The notes under the pieces are model-generated. The model was not told the DNA's origin. It saw only the letters and a program-made list of their open reading frames with translations, and searched no databases. Below, piece by piece: positions 10,977-23,558 of a stretch of DNA of 64,000 nt (position 1 is its first letter; each line of letters begins with the position of its first letter). The position numbers were made by a program, and so were the translations under genes. The DNA is from Russula earlei (lineage: Eukaryota; Basidiomycota; Agaricomycetes; Russulales; Russulaceae), in NCBI GenBank assembly GCA_025769875.1, contig JAGFNK010000053.1, positions 112,236 through 176,235 of the forward strand, read 5' to 3'.

Positions 10977-12474
10977 TCAGACAGAGTAGGTGGAAGATGA
11001 AAGATCCGATGCGAGGGTCATCGGATCCGGCCGGGGTAACTGATCCTCTGACCCCAGCTCAACGCTCTGTACATAGGATGGTCTGATGGAATCTGAACTC
11101 GAATGGTGCTTGACCTTGGGATCGGGTTGAACTTGGTCAACGAGGTAATTGGGGAAGACCGAGAATTGATGGGTAGACGAAACCATCGAGTCGCGCTTGT
11201 GAGAAGTCACAGAGACCGTGACGCCGCGCTTGAATTGCAACATACTGAAGAGCCGTTAGCCCAAGAGTAGAGATCAGTAGAATCGAACGAACTACGTACC
11301 TCTGGGACGTGCCAAATAGAGTGCTAGACGAGTTCGAAATGCCGATACGACTAGCAACCGATGTGTACACGAGACGATAGTGTTTGCGTGCCTCTTCCGC
11401 AAAACCGAAGAACGCGAAAATGACAAAAGCGCATGCGACAAGCACCCAGCGGAACATCTCGAGTGAGTCGATGTGGGCGGGGTCGTTCTTCCAAACAAAA
11501 GCCGGGACCTGGATGACCCGAGAAAAGTTGCTGTGCGTGTCGGACCAGCTTATCCAGGGGGTAAGACCCAACTTTGCATTGTGCACAATCACATATGTCG
11601 CCAATGGAACACTTGCAATCATGTCAACGGAAGAAAGTGCCATCAGGCGGAAGTAGCGGCTACGATTGACGCCGTTGGTGAAAGTCATAATCTGTTGGAA
11701 TTGACGGCCCCGGTCGTAGAAGTGATAAATGGTCCTTGCTGCTATTAGTGAGTCGCGATGACAATGGGCGACGAGTGAGCAGCTCACTCACCGCAGTAGA
11801 TAAATGATACACAGCCAATCACCAAGGGCCACGCGTAGACGAGAAAGTAAGAGGGTAGCCTGTTCACGATTGCGGGGAAAGGGCCAAAATCCTCAAACAA
11901 GTTATAACGATGTCCCGTAACGATGTATGCTGCGTTGTGCCCGTGTCAATAATCGGTTGAGAAAGTCTGGGCACGTTTACCTGAAATCATGTGGAGAACT
12001 GGAATGCCAAGACCAATCATCAAATCAATCATGATTTGTCGGCGCTTCTCTGTGTCTGTGATCACACTTTTCGCCGAAGCTATCTTATAGAGGCGACGGT
12101 TGATGCAAAGTGAGCAAGCAGATATTGCAACATTTAGCCCGATTTGAATTCGGACTACTGTGGAATGGTTTGGTTGAATCCTTCAAGTAAAACGTGTCAG
12201 GAGCTTACCAATGTCACAATAGACCGGAGCCTTGTCGATCATGTTCTTATTCCATACGATCGAGTTGATGCATTGAATCAGACACCCGAGTCCGGTCCAG
12301 GCCATGAACAAGCAAGTTCCTACATTCCAAGCTGTGCACACCCTTCTTTGACTCCCTGCTTTGAAGACGTGCATGAATGTGCGTACCTTCTAGGTGCCAA
12401 TAAAAGGGAATGGCACAGAGAACGAACCCAATGAACGAGAAGACCGTATAGACCTGGTTTGGAAGGGTGTCCAT
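10977..12474 (-). CDS. STE3: Pheromone receptor STE3-2, seven-transmembrane GPCR
   Basis: Fungal pheromone receptor. Six exons on the minus strand: 12474-12387, 12331-12209, 12157-11981, 11929-11792, 11738-11300, 11244-10977. These total 1233 nt, giving 410 aa. Intron positions and phases equal those of STE3-1 and STE3-3; exons 1, 2, 3 and 4 have the same lengths as in STE3-1 (88, 123, 177, 138 nt). Starts MDTLPNQVYTVFSFIGF; contains INSIVWNKNMIDKAP, CINRRLYKIAS, TGHRYNLFEDFGP, RYFRLMALSS and FAFFGFAEEARKHYRLVY, then a short polar tail. No disabling change seen. Confidence 0.95.
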
Positions 12475-13382
12475 CGTGGTTCTTGAATCCGAAAATGTAT
12501 TTGAGGAAAACCACGTACGCGACTCGCCAGAGGGTTTGAGAGAGATGAAAGTACCCACAGGAGCGCCTTAAGACTCAGAGGTGAAGGCGATAATTCTGGC
12601 TATCATAGACCATGACGGCAACCTCAAGGTCGCCATCTTTTCGTACATGCTTCGAGACCATCTCAGGATCATATGTGACGGAACTTAACTTAATTTGAGA
12701 CGTCTTCCCCCACCGACTCCTCGAAAAGGCGATTCTCTGATCTGGGCGCTCACACCACTTGTTACCTTTGCATATATCCCTTGTACCTGTGGATCATGCT
12801 GTAAATAGAGAGAGAAACTTGAAGGCCGAACTTATCATATAGCAGCTAGGGCGGAGTTTTAATATGATTTGCTACATCACATGATGTGATTGGCCGTACA
12901 GTGTCGCACAGTGCTCTTGCCAGGCCACGGCGAAAAGCTGGTGCAGTCGGCTGCTCACAGTAGTTCAAGTTGGCCGACTGAAAAGTTCCTCATTGTCAAA
13001 TTGTTGAAGCCACAATCAGAGGCGATTTCAAATGCAGCTCGTCTACGCACTTTCCCGTGTGGCGGGGGCCATCGAGCCCTGACCATGACGTCCACGTGTT
13101 CGCATCTGAATGTTGGCTGATACGTATCGAGAATCGATCTATATGGCGAAGTGCTACATTAGAACGTGAAACAAAATCACGTCCTCGGATCCAAGCGAAG
13201 AAAATGAATGTATGAAATATCGTTACAGTAAAATGTGGTGGCACATTGCTGAGCCATTCAACGCGTCGGCATGGGTATGTGTGGCAATAAAAATACACAT
13301 AGTCAAGTGAGTGTTTGAATGTGGGCTGATGAAAAGGAATCCAACAAATAACGAAATCAAAGGTATTAAAAAAGACTGGAGT
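12475..13382. other. Intergenic between STE3-2 and STE3-3
   Basis: About 900 bp with no recognised gene and no CaaX-terminated small ORF that I could find. The STE3-3 3' flank near 13286-13325 (aataaaaatacacatagtca) is shared, with small changes, with the STE3-1 3' flank near 1576-1615. Confidence 0.4.
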
Positions 13383-14965
13383 TCAGACCGTGTCAGCCGC
13401 GTCGCTAGAATATACGTGAAGGTTGGACTTGGTCGTGTCAGGCGTATGGGGCTCGTCAGATCTGGGATCCCCTGCCGCGGTGGTCGCTTCCGGCTCGGGT
13501 GACTGGCCTGACGCCACGGGCTCAAAGGAACCCATAGAAGACGATGCCACGGAGTCCGTGGGTGAATATTGCTCGATCTTGAAATCAGGCTTTGAGTCAC
13601 CCGCAAGGGAAATGGACGGGATCGAGAGTTGGTCGGTAAAAGAGACGGTCGAGTAACGCTTGTCCCCAGTTGCCGTGATCACGGAGACGGTAATGCCGCC
13701 TTTGCTCTTTACATGAGGGAGAGACGAAGTACTGAAAAGCCGTGAGCGCATGAAAAGAGATCAGAATAGCGAAGAATGCATACGCATGTGATGATCCGTG
13801 AAGGGTGCCAGAAGTTGTTGTCAAGAGGCCAATACGGCTGGCGAGCGAAGTGTACACGAGACGGTAATGATGGCGCGCCTCAACCGCAAAACCGAAGAAA
13901 GCAAAAAAGATGAACGCGCAAAGGACAAGCAACCAGCGGTACATCTCCAACCCAACAACTACGGCGTGGTCATTCTTCCAAATGAAAGCCGCGTACTGAG
14001 CGACCCGAGAATAGTTGCTGTGCGTGTCATCCCAGCTTATCCAGGGAGTGACACCCATTTTCGCATTGCTCACAATGAAATACGTCCCTAACGGAACGGT
14101 TCCTAGAATCTCGACGGAGGAAAGCGCCATCAGACGGAGGTAGCGGCCACGATTGAGACCACGGTTGAAAGACATTATTTCCTTGAACTTGAAGATCGTC
14201 AACACTTTGTAGAAGAAAACATTTGCAACTGATGAGCGGCAGAAGGAATGAGTGTAGGCAATCCTGGACACTCACCACAGTAGATGAGTGATATACAACC
14301 GATTGCCACGGGCCAGGCAAAGAAGAGGTAGAAGGACGGCGGCATGAGCACAATTTCAAAACTAGGGCCGAAGTCCTCATATATGTCGTAACGATGCCCC
14401 GAAACGATGTACTCTGCATCGCGGGTACATGAACAACTAGTCGAGGATGAATGTTTTGGGTGCACTTACGGACAGGGATTTGGAGAAGAGGGATGCCAAG
14501 ACCAATGAGCAAATCAGTTATAATGGCGCGGCGCTTCTCTGCGCGTGTGATCATCACGGCTTTTACAGTAGCAATCTTATAGAGGCGACGGTTGATGCAA
14601 AGTGAGGCGGCAGGGATTGCAACATTCATGGCAACCTGAAAGCGAGTTGCTGGATGACGTTTTCAGTGTTCAATTCAAAAACAGCGCATCAAAAGCTGAC
14701 CAATGTCACAGTAGACTGGAGCCCTGTTAATCATGTTATTATTCCATACGATCGAGTTGATGCATTGAATCAGACAAGCGAGTCCGGTCCAAGCCATGTA
14801 TAAGCAGGTTCCTGTATTCCAAGCTGTGCAACCCATTCTTAGACCTATACTCCAGGGACGAAAATGAATGCACGTACCTTCAAGGTGCCAGTAAAAGGGA
14901 ATGGCACACATGAGGAAACCAACAAATGAGAACGCGGTGTAGACCTGATTTGGAGGGGGAGCCAT
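13383..14965 (-). CDS. STE3: Pheromone receptor STE3-3, seven-transmembrane GPCR
   Basis: Six exons on the minus strand: 14965-14878, 14823-14701, 14649-14470, 14413-14276, 14228-13784, 13731-13383. These total 1323 nt, giving 440 aa. Same exon plan as STE3-1 and STE3-2, with exon 3 one codon longer. Starts MAPPPNQVYTAFSFVGF; carries INSIVWNNNMINRAP, SLCINRRLYKIA, SGHRYDIYEDFGP, NRGRYLRLMALSS, WISWDDTHSNYSR and FAFFGFAVEARHHYRLVY. The tail is acidic and Ser/Thr-rich. The start is the ATG just before TM1; the frame is open a few codons upstream. Confidence 0.95.
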
Positions 14966-16226
14966 TGTGGTTCTCAAGTGTGGAGGTGTGATCGACGAGA
15001 AATATCGGGGGGACTCGCCAGGGAGATGAGCTAGGCGAAAGTGCTTTGCATGGACCCGGCGGAGAGGTTTAAGAGGTGAAAGCGGGACACGCTAGCTCAG
15101 GTACAAAAGTGGACGTCCCCTTGTATTTCGCGAGTCTACGTCGAGAACATCGCAACGTTACACTTTCCCCCCCAGAATGGGGCGTCATTTGGGCCTGCCT
15201 AAACGGGAGAGTCGTTTATGGCCGGAGAAGGAAAGTCTTGATGGATGCCGAGAGCCTTGCCCTTATCGGGAAGTGGGCGCGGTAAGAAGCTTACACGCGA
15301 TTGGACGGTACCACGGAACAATCGGCCTGGGCCGGCCACGTGGTCAAGCTTTTTGGCATTGGGGGTACCACGGACCGTGGACAACGAGGGGGCGCACTCT
15401 CGTCCCAGGCGACTTTGTTCTCGCGTGTCCCTTCAGGCTTGGTCACTTGCAAGATGACGCGCCGTGAGGTACACGTCTACTACAACAAAGGTCAAGGATG
15501 CCCATGTCTGATTCTATCGGAGATGTCGAAGCGAAGAACAAGACAAGCGTTCGAAGCAGCCGGAAGCGCCGCCCTGGTCAGAGACAACCGGGATGATTGC
15601 CCACCCAGGTCCCCACAAGTGCTCGTTGGGTACGGGTACCAGGGTGAAGCATGCATGACACGGCTCTACTCAAAAAATGGAGGCTGCCAGGTGGCGCCGT
15701 GGTGAAGATTATCAGACTATCGATTTGCAGAGTGTCTTGCCAAGGTCTTGGTCCGATGGTGCCTCTGTTGTGTCGATTTAGGTATGATAGAGTTCCAGGC
15801 CTGATAGACGGTATGAAAGATCAATGAGGGTGTATGGAGGTGGTCGAAGATAGAGAGAAGTTTGGTGGAAGCGGTCTCCTGTCAGCCACGTATATGAGGC
15901 CTGCCCGCCTTATTGTTCACCACACAGAGAAAAGCCTCGTGGTCATTGCCTATCAGCCCTTATTGTTTCGCCGCTGCCCATGCCTAATAAGCGATCATGT
16001 GATTACATCGTCTAAGCCGCCGACGTGAAGGACATGAATGTGGACTCCTATAAGCTTGTATGCGTAACTCACATGCAAGGTAGTTAGTTTACAGGTAACA
16101 AGGTGCTACAGAACGTAAAGATTCGAAGGATATCGAGCTCGGAATTTGCTACAGGTTGTCGAATGTAAATGCGTGCAAAGCTGGTAATTACTTGTAGGGA
16201 TCGAAATAAAAAGATGGATATATAGT
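14966..16226. other. Intergenic, no gene recognised
   Basis: 1.26 kb between STE3-3 and the end of STE3-4. An open frame at 15301-15705 (+) has no recognisable domain and no splice context. The stretch 15100-15700 is noticeably more GC-rich than its neighbours. Confidence 0.35.
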
Positions 16227-18057
16227 TCAGGGCCCAGAGACAGTCTCATGCACAACCGTCATGTAGATCATGTCGTTCTTCCTTGACCCTTTGCGCGTTG
16301 ACGGGCGGTGCTGAACCAATCCACGAGCTCCTTGTGAAGCGGGGACAGTGGTAACGCCGGGGCCATTGACATCGAAAGGTGCGTCCCGTAGATGAGTAGG
16401 GATTGCACCAAGTGCATCAACTATCGTACTTCCAATTGACGAACGTGTAGAAAGAGGCGACGAAGGGCGGAGATCTGTGAAAACAGTTGTATCTCGGGGT
16501 GAGACAGAAGAAGGTAGACCCAGCGGCGGTTTCGGCCACGTATCCGGGGAAAAAATGGGGCTATTAGGTGACCCAGGGATAATCGGGTCTACGTCCATCG
16601 CCCTCTGTGGAAAGGTAGGTGTTCCTCCCCGGGATTGATTGGGTATGAATGCAAACGTTGAATGATTCGGAAGCCGGGTAGCGGGTGGGGGTGATGGTAG
16701 ACAGAGTTGCTGAGCGGTACTAGATGCAAGGTACGTATGCGTAGCCTGAGCGAACACGGCTTCTTCCTCTGGTGGGGGGGGACTAGGAGAGGAAGCACGA
16801 GTAGAATCCGTCTTCTTAAAAAAAGAAAAGCGGTTAGAGCGGAACGACCCAACTGGCGAACGCAGATCAAGGTCGTGGTCCCAGCCAGATCTGAGCAAGT
16901 GAACAGGGGCGGTCACTCGTTTGGAAGAGGACTTCATGCTGTGTAAAACCGTGAGATCGGATGTTAGTTGGGACCTTCCAACACGTACTGAATAGGCAAT
17001 AAATCCTTTTTGAGCCTCTGAGAGAGCCAAGTAAACGTCGTACGATATCCTCTTTGGATCTCCCCGCTGAGAACAGATAGTACGAAGAGAATAAGGGACC
17101 AAATGGGTATAAACCACCATATGAGCTTGCTCTGCATTCCCGTCGGCGAGTGCAAGGGCACGACCTCAACTTGCGAAATTTGCGAGCGAGTTTGCGATAT
17201 GCTTATCCACGGTGACAAGCCTGATGACGTGATCGAGGACAACGCATAGACGTAGACGACAGCCAAGTACAGCATCCCACTGATTGCGAAGATAATACGT
17301 CGGATAAAGAGAGAAGACGTCATCTCAGGTGTGCATGGGAAGTGATCCCTCGAGTTGTAGTGGCTCTTGCCAACATTAATCGTTGCGGAAACTGTCATGG
17401 CCCCTTGTTAGAAGGAGAGTCATTATAACCATGCGTTGACTCACTGCAAAATAAAATACCAATCATGGAGATACAGAGGGGCGGCACCCACACAATAATC
17501 AATGCAGGAAGGGAGTCATGGACTGCTGCCTGGCAGCCAAAATCCTCAAGTACCACAAATCGATGATCCTGTACAATTGTATCTGCGTTGGTATGAGCCC
17601 CATGACGACTGCAGCCAGACATTAGGTGACTCACGCAAGCTCATGTACAGGATCGGTGCTAGAAAGCACATAGCAACCTCGAAAGCGGTTTCGTAAGTTC
17701 TAGTTTGTCTCTGCTCGTAGTCACGAAAGGATGTCATCGCCTCAAGCCGCCGAGAAATACACAGCAAACTACCGGGAAGTGCGACCATAGCCCCAAGGAG
17801 CACGACGGAAGCTGTCGGAGAGGTCAATCTACTGTCAATTCCTTGGATAATTTCTTACAAATGTCACACCACGTTGCTGCATGTTCTGCTTGATTTCCGA
17901 ACCAGAAGACGGAGTTGGTGGCATGGATGAGATTAGAAACAAACAACCAAGCGATGATAGATGCAGATGGAATGTTGTCATAGTGGACTTGTGCTGGGAG
18001 AATCAGAACGAGGAGAGAGAGCGAGAGAAAGGAAAAAACTGGGAGTTCGGCACCCAT
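16227..18057 (-). CDS. STE3: Divergent STE3-type pheromone receptor STE3-4, long C-terminal tail
   Basis: Exons on the minus strand: 18057-17859, 17811-17635, 17582-17445, 17403-16989, 16938-16227. These total 1641 nt, giving 546 aa. Recognised as STE3-like by the order of hydrophobic segments and by NSVFWFGNQAEHAATWCDI, LLCISRRLEAM and QDHRFVVLEDFG, which align with the INSIVWN..CDIG, LCINRRL and GHRYNLFEDFG blocks of the other three. The 177 and 138 nt exons match theirs. The intron that splits TM1 from TM2 in STE3-1 to -3 is absent here. The tail is about 230 residues, Pro/Ser-rich. It is poorly conserved at the loops and may be a non-mating or specialised receptor. Intact frame. Confidence 0.85.
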
Positions 18058-18616
18058 GATACAGGAGATGCTCTAATGATGCCAGCACTAAAAGCAAGGC
18101 GCAAAGGGCAGCTGTGTGAACTCTCCTGACACAAAAATTATGCAGGGATCCAAGGAGACTTACCAGAGAATAACGCCAAGTTCCCCGTGTTAAGAGAGCG
18201 CGAATGGTTGTTTGTCCACCAGCGACGGACCGAAGCAACAAGCGTCTTGCCCGATGGAAAACAAGGCGCATGAGGGGCGTATGTTGAATGTCGTCACCGA
18301 GACACAGGTGGACAAAGGCCTCGCTTAGCCTAGCTGGGCATCATGGAGTAGGGCGACACTGGCCGACCAGCACAAAGAAGTGTCCCAAGATGGTATCTTG
18401 AATGCATCAAGATCAAGTTTGCGGGGGTGATATCAGCTGTCCTCGTAGCTTTTAGCTGGTTCAAGTTCCTGCAGTCATTTACCGGAACGAACGTTCCACG
18501 GGACGGGATGAGAGTGGCAGACCGTCGATTAGGAGGACACATGGTGGCCACGCGACATTGGCTTTTGCCCGTCATCGCTGTGTCACTGCCTAAGCCACGA
18601 TACTCACACACCTTCC
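18058..18616. promoter_or_regulatory. Divergent intergenic region between STE3-4 and a membrane protein gene
   Basis: 559 bp separate two genes transcribed away from each other, so both promoters lie here. I see no clear TATA box or conserved element, and no short pheromone-like ORF. Confidence 0.4.
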
Positions 18617-20211
18617 ATGACTACGGCGCTTTCTGCAAGTCGGAATAAGTTTCTCAATATCAGCAATCACAACGATACCAATCCCGCCCGCGCCGGCATA
18701 CACCCCTCGGACAGCCCCAAACTATCGTCACGATTTTCATTCAGATGCTTGGACCACATACAGCCCTCTTCTGGAGAGGATGACCCCAGCGACATGAGCG
18801 CTGATGAGAGCGACGAACAGGACCCTGCTGGAAACACAACAGTGCCACCCCTGAGAGGACGAATGACCGACGAAGTCGACCCCGATGTGGGAAGTGAGTT
18901 TAACAAAGGTCCACCTCGCCCCTCTTCTTGGGCGGACTCGGACCTTTCTATTATTATTGCGGTAATCGTCCCACTCGCGAATTGGCTTACTGGGACCGAT
19001 CAAATCAAGAACCTCTTCCTCGTCTTGTTTTTGATCGTTTACCTGCATCAACTTGTGCAGGGTATGTTGTAATGATCTTGTTTTGTTTTGGCCAGGTCAC
19101 TGATGTCCTCTAAGTTCCATGGGAACTTTACCATGCTGCCCGGCAACGGAGATCTCATCCTTCTCTTTCCTCACTGAACCCACCAGGATGCGAGGATGAA
19201 GCTGCAATCAAAGTCCAAAAGAGACTGGCAACAGCTGAGCTTCAGAGGCACGAACTTGCGTATCTTTTCATCTCCATGATTACACCTTTTGCTGGTGCCG
19301 CTCTCCTTCGCTCAGTTCTGGGTATAGTGAATGGGATCCACTCGATCTCGTGGTTCAGTACCACACTTTTCGTTCTCGCAGCTGGTGTACGGCCATGGGG
19401 ACACCTAATCTCTCGTTTGCGAGAACGTACCACCCACCTACACGATGCCGTCCACTATCCTTCCCCTGACGCCCAGCTCATTGTCGCCTCTCGTCTTCAA
19501 GCGATGGCCGATCGCATGAATAGTCTAGAGCAGGAGCTCGAGGCGATCAAGCGCGTCATGACAACGCAAGTTTTTGTGGAAGAAATGCACGGCGATATTA
19601 GCAGCGCTTTGCAAGATACCGAACGCGCCGTACGGAAGCAGGAGCGCAAGAATGAGACCATCCGCATCTCATTTGATACACGCCTCGCTACCTTGGAGAA
19701 GGCCGTCTCTCGAGCAGAACGCGCACGGGTAGAAAGAGTTCGCGGAATAGCTCCTGGCAACAGTGCGATGTCAAGCGCTACGGATGACCGCGCATACAGT
19801 CGTCATGAGTCTGCCCATGGGTCGATTTTCTGCTTTCTGCGTACGATTGCTAATGGCTTTACTTTCAACTATTTCGACCTTTCGTCGCCTCCTGCAAGTC
19901 CAAGCGTCCCACAAATACCAACGGGAGGCCGTCCACCATTGCACCATACAATAACCCCTAGCCGGCTGGAGACTATAGAGGAAGACGAGACGGAGCCACT
20001 TACTGCCGTTCGACTTGATAAGAATTTCGGATATCCGGATAATGCAATACCACATATGTCTCGTCAAAATGATTCTGACACTGCAAACGGTCGTCTCCGC
20101 CAGCCACGTAGACTCGCGGTCGCTGTTGCCCACCTCGTTGGCTTGCCTTATCGACTTGCTGTCGGCATCCTCGTTGCCCTCTCCCCCCCCCTAGGGCATT
20201 TGTTCAACTAA
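18617..20211 (+). CDS. Multi-span membrane protein with coiled coil, function unknown
   Basis: Exons 18617-19061 and 19187-20211, joined at caggg/gtatgt and accag/GATGC (489 aa). The first about 90 residues are polar and acidic. Hydrophobic segments follow: IIIAVIVPLANWL, FLVLFLIVYLHQLV, LFISMITPFAGAALL, WFSTTLFVLAAG. A strongly heptad-like region at about residues 250-340 (MADRMNSLEQELEAIKRVM onward) predicts a coiled coil. A final hydrophobic stretch (AVGILVALSPPLGHL) lies at the C-terminus. I do not recognise a named family. It starts at the first ATG of the open frame and neighbours the receptor array. Confidence 0.75.
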
Positions 20212-21119
20212 TTTGGTCACTTGGTCTCCCCCACTTTACTGTACCGCCTAATCGCATTCTATTGTAGTTCTGTCTGTATGATTCAGTGTTGTTAGTTTCC
20301 ATGTGCTGGTACGTCACCCTCACCATGTGCCGTAGATCACTTGACATACTCGCCAGATAGTGCGTCGAACTAGTTCTCTCTCGATTCAAGTCGCCTTGTT
20401 TCTTTACCGTCTTCCTGCTTCGTTCTTGGACATGACATCCCATAAATAACTGAAGTCGATCAGGGCTGTCGAATCGAAGCATGGAGAACGATGAGGCGCC
20501 CATATGTCATTGATGTTAGTGTCGTCAGGGTGCCAATGTGTGTGTGAATGGACTCAAGTCTCTTGCTGCCACTGTCGTCAGCATCCATAACGGTCGTGAC
20601 AAGAGGTAGGATATGCTTGTTGGGAAAAGACCGTTAGAACTCGTATGCTTTACAATTCGGGTGATTAATTTCATGAGATTGCGTTGGGTCTGAACGGAAC
20701 AGCGCCAAATTGACAATATCACCAAAATGGAGGGATGTCGTCAAGTTGGCCCAGCTCCTCCCATCTCATTATACGCAAATGGGGGAAGAGACGCCTCGCC
20801 TCGCCTCGCCACGCACTGGCACGCAGACTGTTCGCCCTGGCGTAAGGAACAGGGGGACAAGTCCTGTACACATGGACGTGCTATTGACATCGTTCCAGGG
20901 CGTCTGATGCAACAGATTCATATGCGCAGCAAACCCAAATGGCACTTGTTCAGAGACATGATCAATACGATTGAAACATCTGCGGCACTAGTATAAGCTG
21001 GGTTGAAGCTCACGTGCCATATATCACGTGTTTTTTTGTATGTGCAAGTTTTGATCTGGTCATCCCCTCCTCCTCAAGCCGTCCTTTTACACTCACTCTT
21101 TACATCGATCCGGTCCGGT
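20212..21119. other. Intergenic, no gene recognised
   Basis: About 900 bp. It contains a short tandem cgcct/cgcctcgcc run near 20791-20812. No supported gene on either strand. Confidence 0.4.
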
Positions 21120-22179
21120 ATGGCACCGTTCAAGGCGTTCGAAAAGCAGGCCGCAAAAGTGAGCCCCTGTCAAATTCCACAAAGGTTTCTTGCCAACCTT
21201 GTCGCCGTATCATAAGTCCCGTGCTCGTGAGCCAGGCGACAGCGACTGGGTTCACGACAGAGCTCCAGACGCTCCAAGGAGTACCACACAACCTCCCGAC
21301 CTCGCCGGATCGCTCAGTAATAAGCTCATGGTGACGAATCTGCATTACGACATTATGCCGAAGGATCTAACGGTATGCTCTTCGTTACTCTTTCGCTTCA
21401 TTCGTGTGTGTGATGACCTTCGCGCCACCGGGAGGCAATTTTTGGACAAATAGGCACGCTCGTGCGCGAGCCATTCATCAGGGTACGAAAATCCGACTAC
21501 CATTACCCCGCGTTGTCGTAGAAGAATACCCTCAACCTTTTCGCTCCTTCGTTCCCGGATTCTGTCATGTTGACGCGCTTGCGTTTTCCCCCTTTCTGCA
21601 CGTTGTCGTTCTGTACCTGCTTTTGGACGTTAGTATGATCGTAGCGGCCGCTCATCGGGCGTCGCCATCATCACGTTCGAGACGCCAGCAGAGGCAACAC
21701 GAGCAAAAAAACAGCTGGATGGGGTTTTGGCGAAAGGTGTGACTACCGTATCTCACTCTTCATTCCCGACTTTAAGTCGCGTCAAAGGCCAACCAATTTC
21801 CATCGAGTTTGATAAAGCGGCGCCGCGACGGGGCAGCGCACCCGCACCCTCTCTACTCAATCGGATTCAGAAACCACCACTTTTGGATCGACTCGGTCAA
21901 GCTCATACCAAAGCCAAGACGTCCTTGATGTGAGTTTGGCCTGCTGTATCACTCTTTTTTTAATCCGGAAGTCTTGCCAGTCACAACAAGAGATTGAGTT
22001 CGATACGCGGTCGCGGTCGAGGGCGGCGGGCTGTTGCTGGCAGGGGTCGTACTAGCACCGCCACACCTAAGAGCGCTGAGGAACTCGACAGTGAATTAGA
22101 TGCATTTATGGCAGTCGACAGCGGATCCGGTACCTCTTCCGTCAAGCCAGCGGTGAATGGGGATGTTGAGATGACCTAA
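21120..22179 (+). CDS. YRA1: ALY/REF-type mRNA export factor (Yra1)
   Basis: Nuclear RNA-binding adaptor that couples mRNA processing to export through TREX. Exons 21120-21158, 21217-21372, 21435-21482, 21634-21736, 21788-21929, 21999-22179. These total 669 nt, giving 222 aa; all introns are GT-AG. One RRM at about residues 45-120: RNP2 is LMVTNL and RNP1 is SSGVAIITF, with GQIGTLVREPFIRYDRSGRS between. A basic RGRGRGRR box and a C-terminal REF motif (ELDSELDAFM) follow, the Mex67-binding layout of the family. The 13-residue first exon is inferred from frame continuity; the rest is firm. Confidence 0.88.
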
Positions 22180-23558
22180 AACGGTTATTCGATTTTTTAC
22201 TCTCTTATGCCAAACGTACCTTTTCTGTCGACAATCTTACGATTATAACCAGTGCTTCGTGATATCTGCCTTTTATGATTTCAGTAGTTGGTTTTGCCCC
22301 TTTTCGCAAGAGTTGTGTCTTAGTCCCGAATAAAAAAAGGACCAAGCATTACGGCGGTACTACTTAGCTTAACAGCCGCTCCTGCCACGTTGGTCGTCGT
22401 GATACGGATTCAACAGACGTATTGGCTACGGAGGCCAAGATTGTGAGTTGAGAGGTGGTAGCACCATAAGACGGCTTGCACCTACTGATCATTAGCCGAG
22501 CTGAGTTGTAACTCTAGATCTGGCTACCGGTACGTTGAGTCACTTCATTAGGTTGAACACGAAAACAACATTGGGTTAGTATGCCTAAGCCAGCGATGTG
22601 GTGAGGCGCTTGGAGTGTATCTGCGTACTGTACCAAGCTCCGCGGGACGCGCGTCGAGGGCATTGTTACAGACGGTGCAAGCACTGATTCGGATTCTGTT
22701 GGATGGAGATCGTCAAAACCAAGTGAATTATTCGCTGACGGCCTTAACAACAAGAACAAAGTTCCGTATATTGTGCAGGTACAAGTTTTCAGTAGGTGGA
22801 TGCATATGGTGATGAAGAGCAAACCAAAGAAATCGGATCTCCGGCCGCCCGAAATACTGAAGCTGCGGAGCCCTAATGCCTTCCAAGAACCTGGAATGCG
22901 CATCTCGACACATGCAACGCGTTTTGATCATGGTTAATTTCCATGACCCTGCCAACCTGCAAGCTGACCTGGGCAAGTTGTGACCTGTTCTGTTTTCAAA
23001 AGGCGTTCCTGTCTTCGCTAGAAATTATTGCTGTGTCGGCACACGTACAGCTCATACGCGTTTCCCGACAACTTGGATGCCTTGGTAGGCAGCGCCATTC
23101 GAATCATAGTTCTGGCCATCAATAACAAAGAACAGCCTGGGTCTGCCACGTAGATTTACCCCACTGATTTCGGTAGCGTACACGACCTTTTATTGTAGCC
23201 CGTCGTCCGCGGCACGGTTGTCAACGTCTTTGAGATTCGATGCGGACACGAGGGTGCTTTGCTGTGCTCATGCTTTATTCTTAGCATTTGTACACACTTG
23301 TATCCAAACCAAAAAAATTTGACTATAAATTCAGCGATAATAGCATATACGCGGAAGTGCTTGATTTAGCCTGCTTGAAAGGCGGGACGGCTTCCCAGAT
23401 ATGTTTGATACCACTCTCTAAGGATAATACAGTAACCAGAGCACTACAGATTCTGAGGGATCTAAATGGCCGACGCTAGGAGCGTGGTGGATAAATGATG
23501 GCTGCACTTAATGAAGGTTGGGAATCCACTGAAATGCTTGACCCTGATCAAAAGCTTT
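22180..23558. other. Intergenic between YRA1 and a convergent gene
   Basis: 1.4 kb with no gene I can support. Frames such as 22514-22903 (-) and 23288-23479 (+) have no domain and no splice context. Confidence 0.4.

Noticed and set aside
15301..15705. 134-codon forward frame between STE3-3 and STE3-4
   Set aside because: No motif, no splice neighbours; GC-rich random openness is sufficient.
21003..21215. YRA1 beginning as a single exon reading through 21159
   Set aside because: That frame hits a stop before the RRM; splicing 21159-21216 restores the RRM frame exactly.
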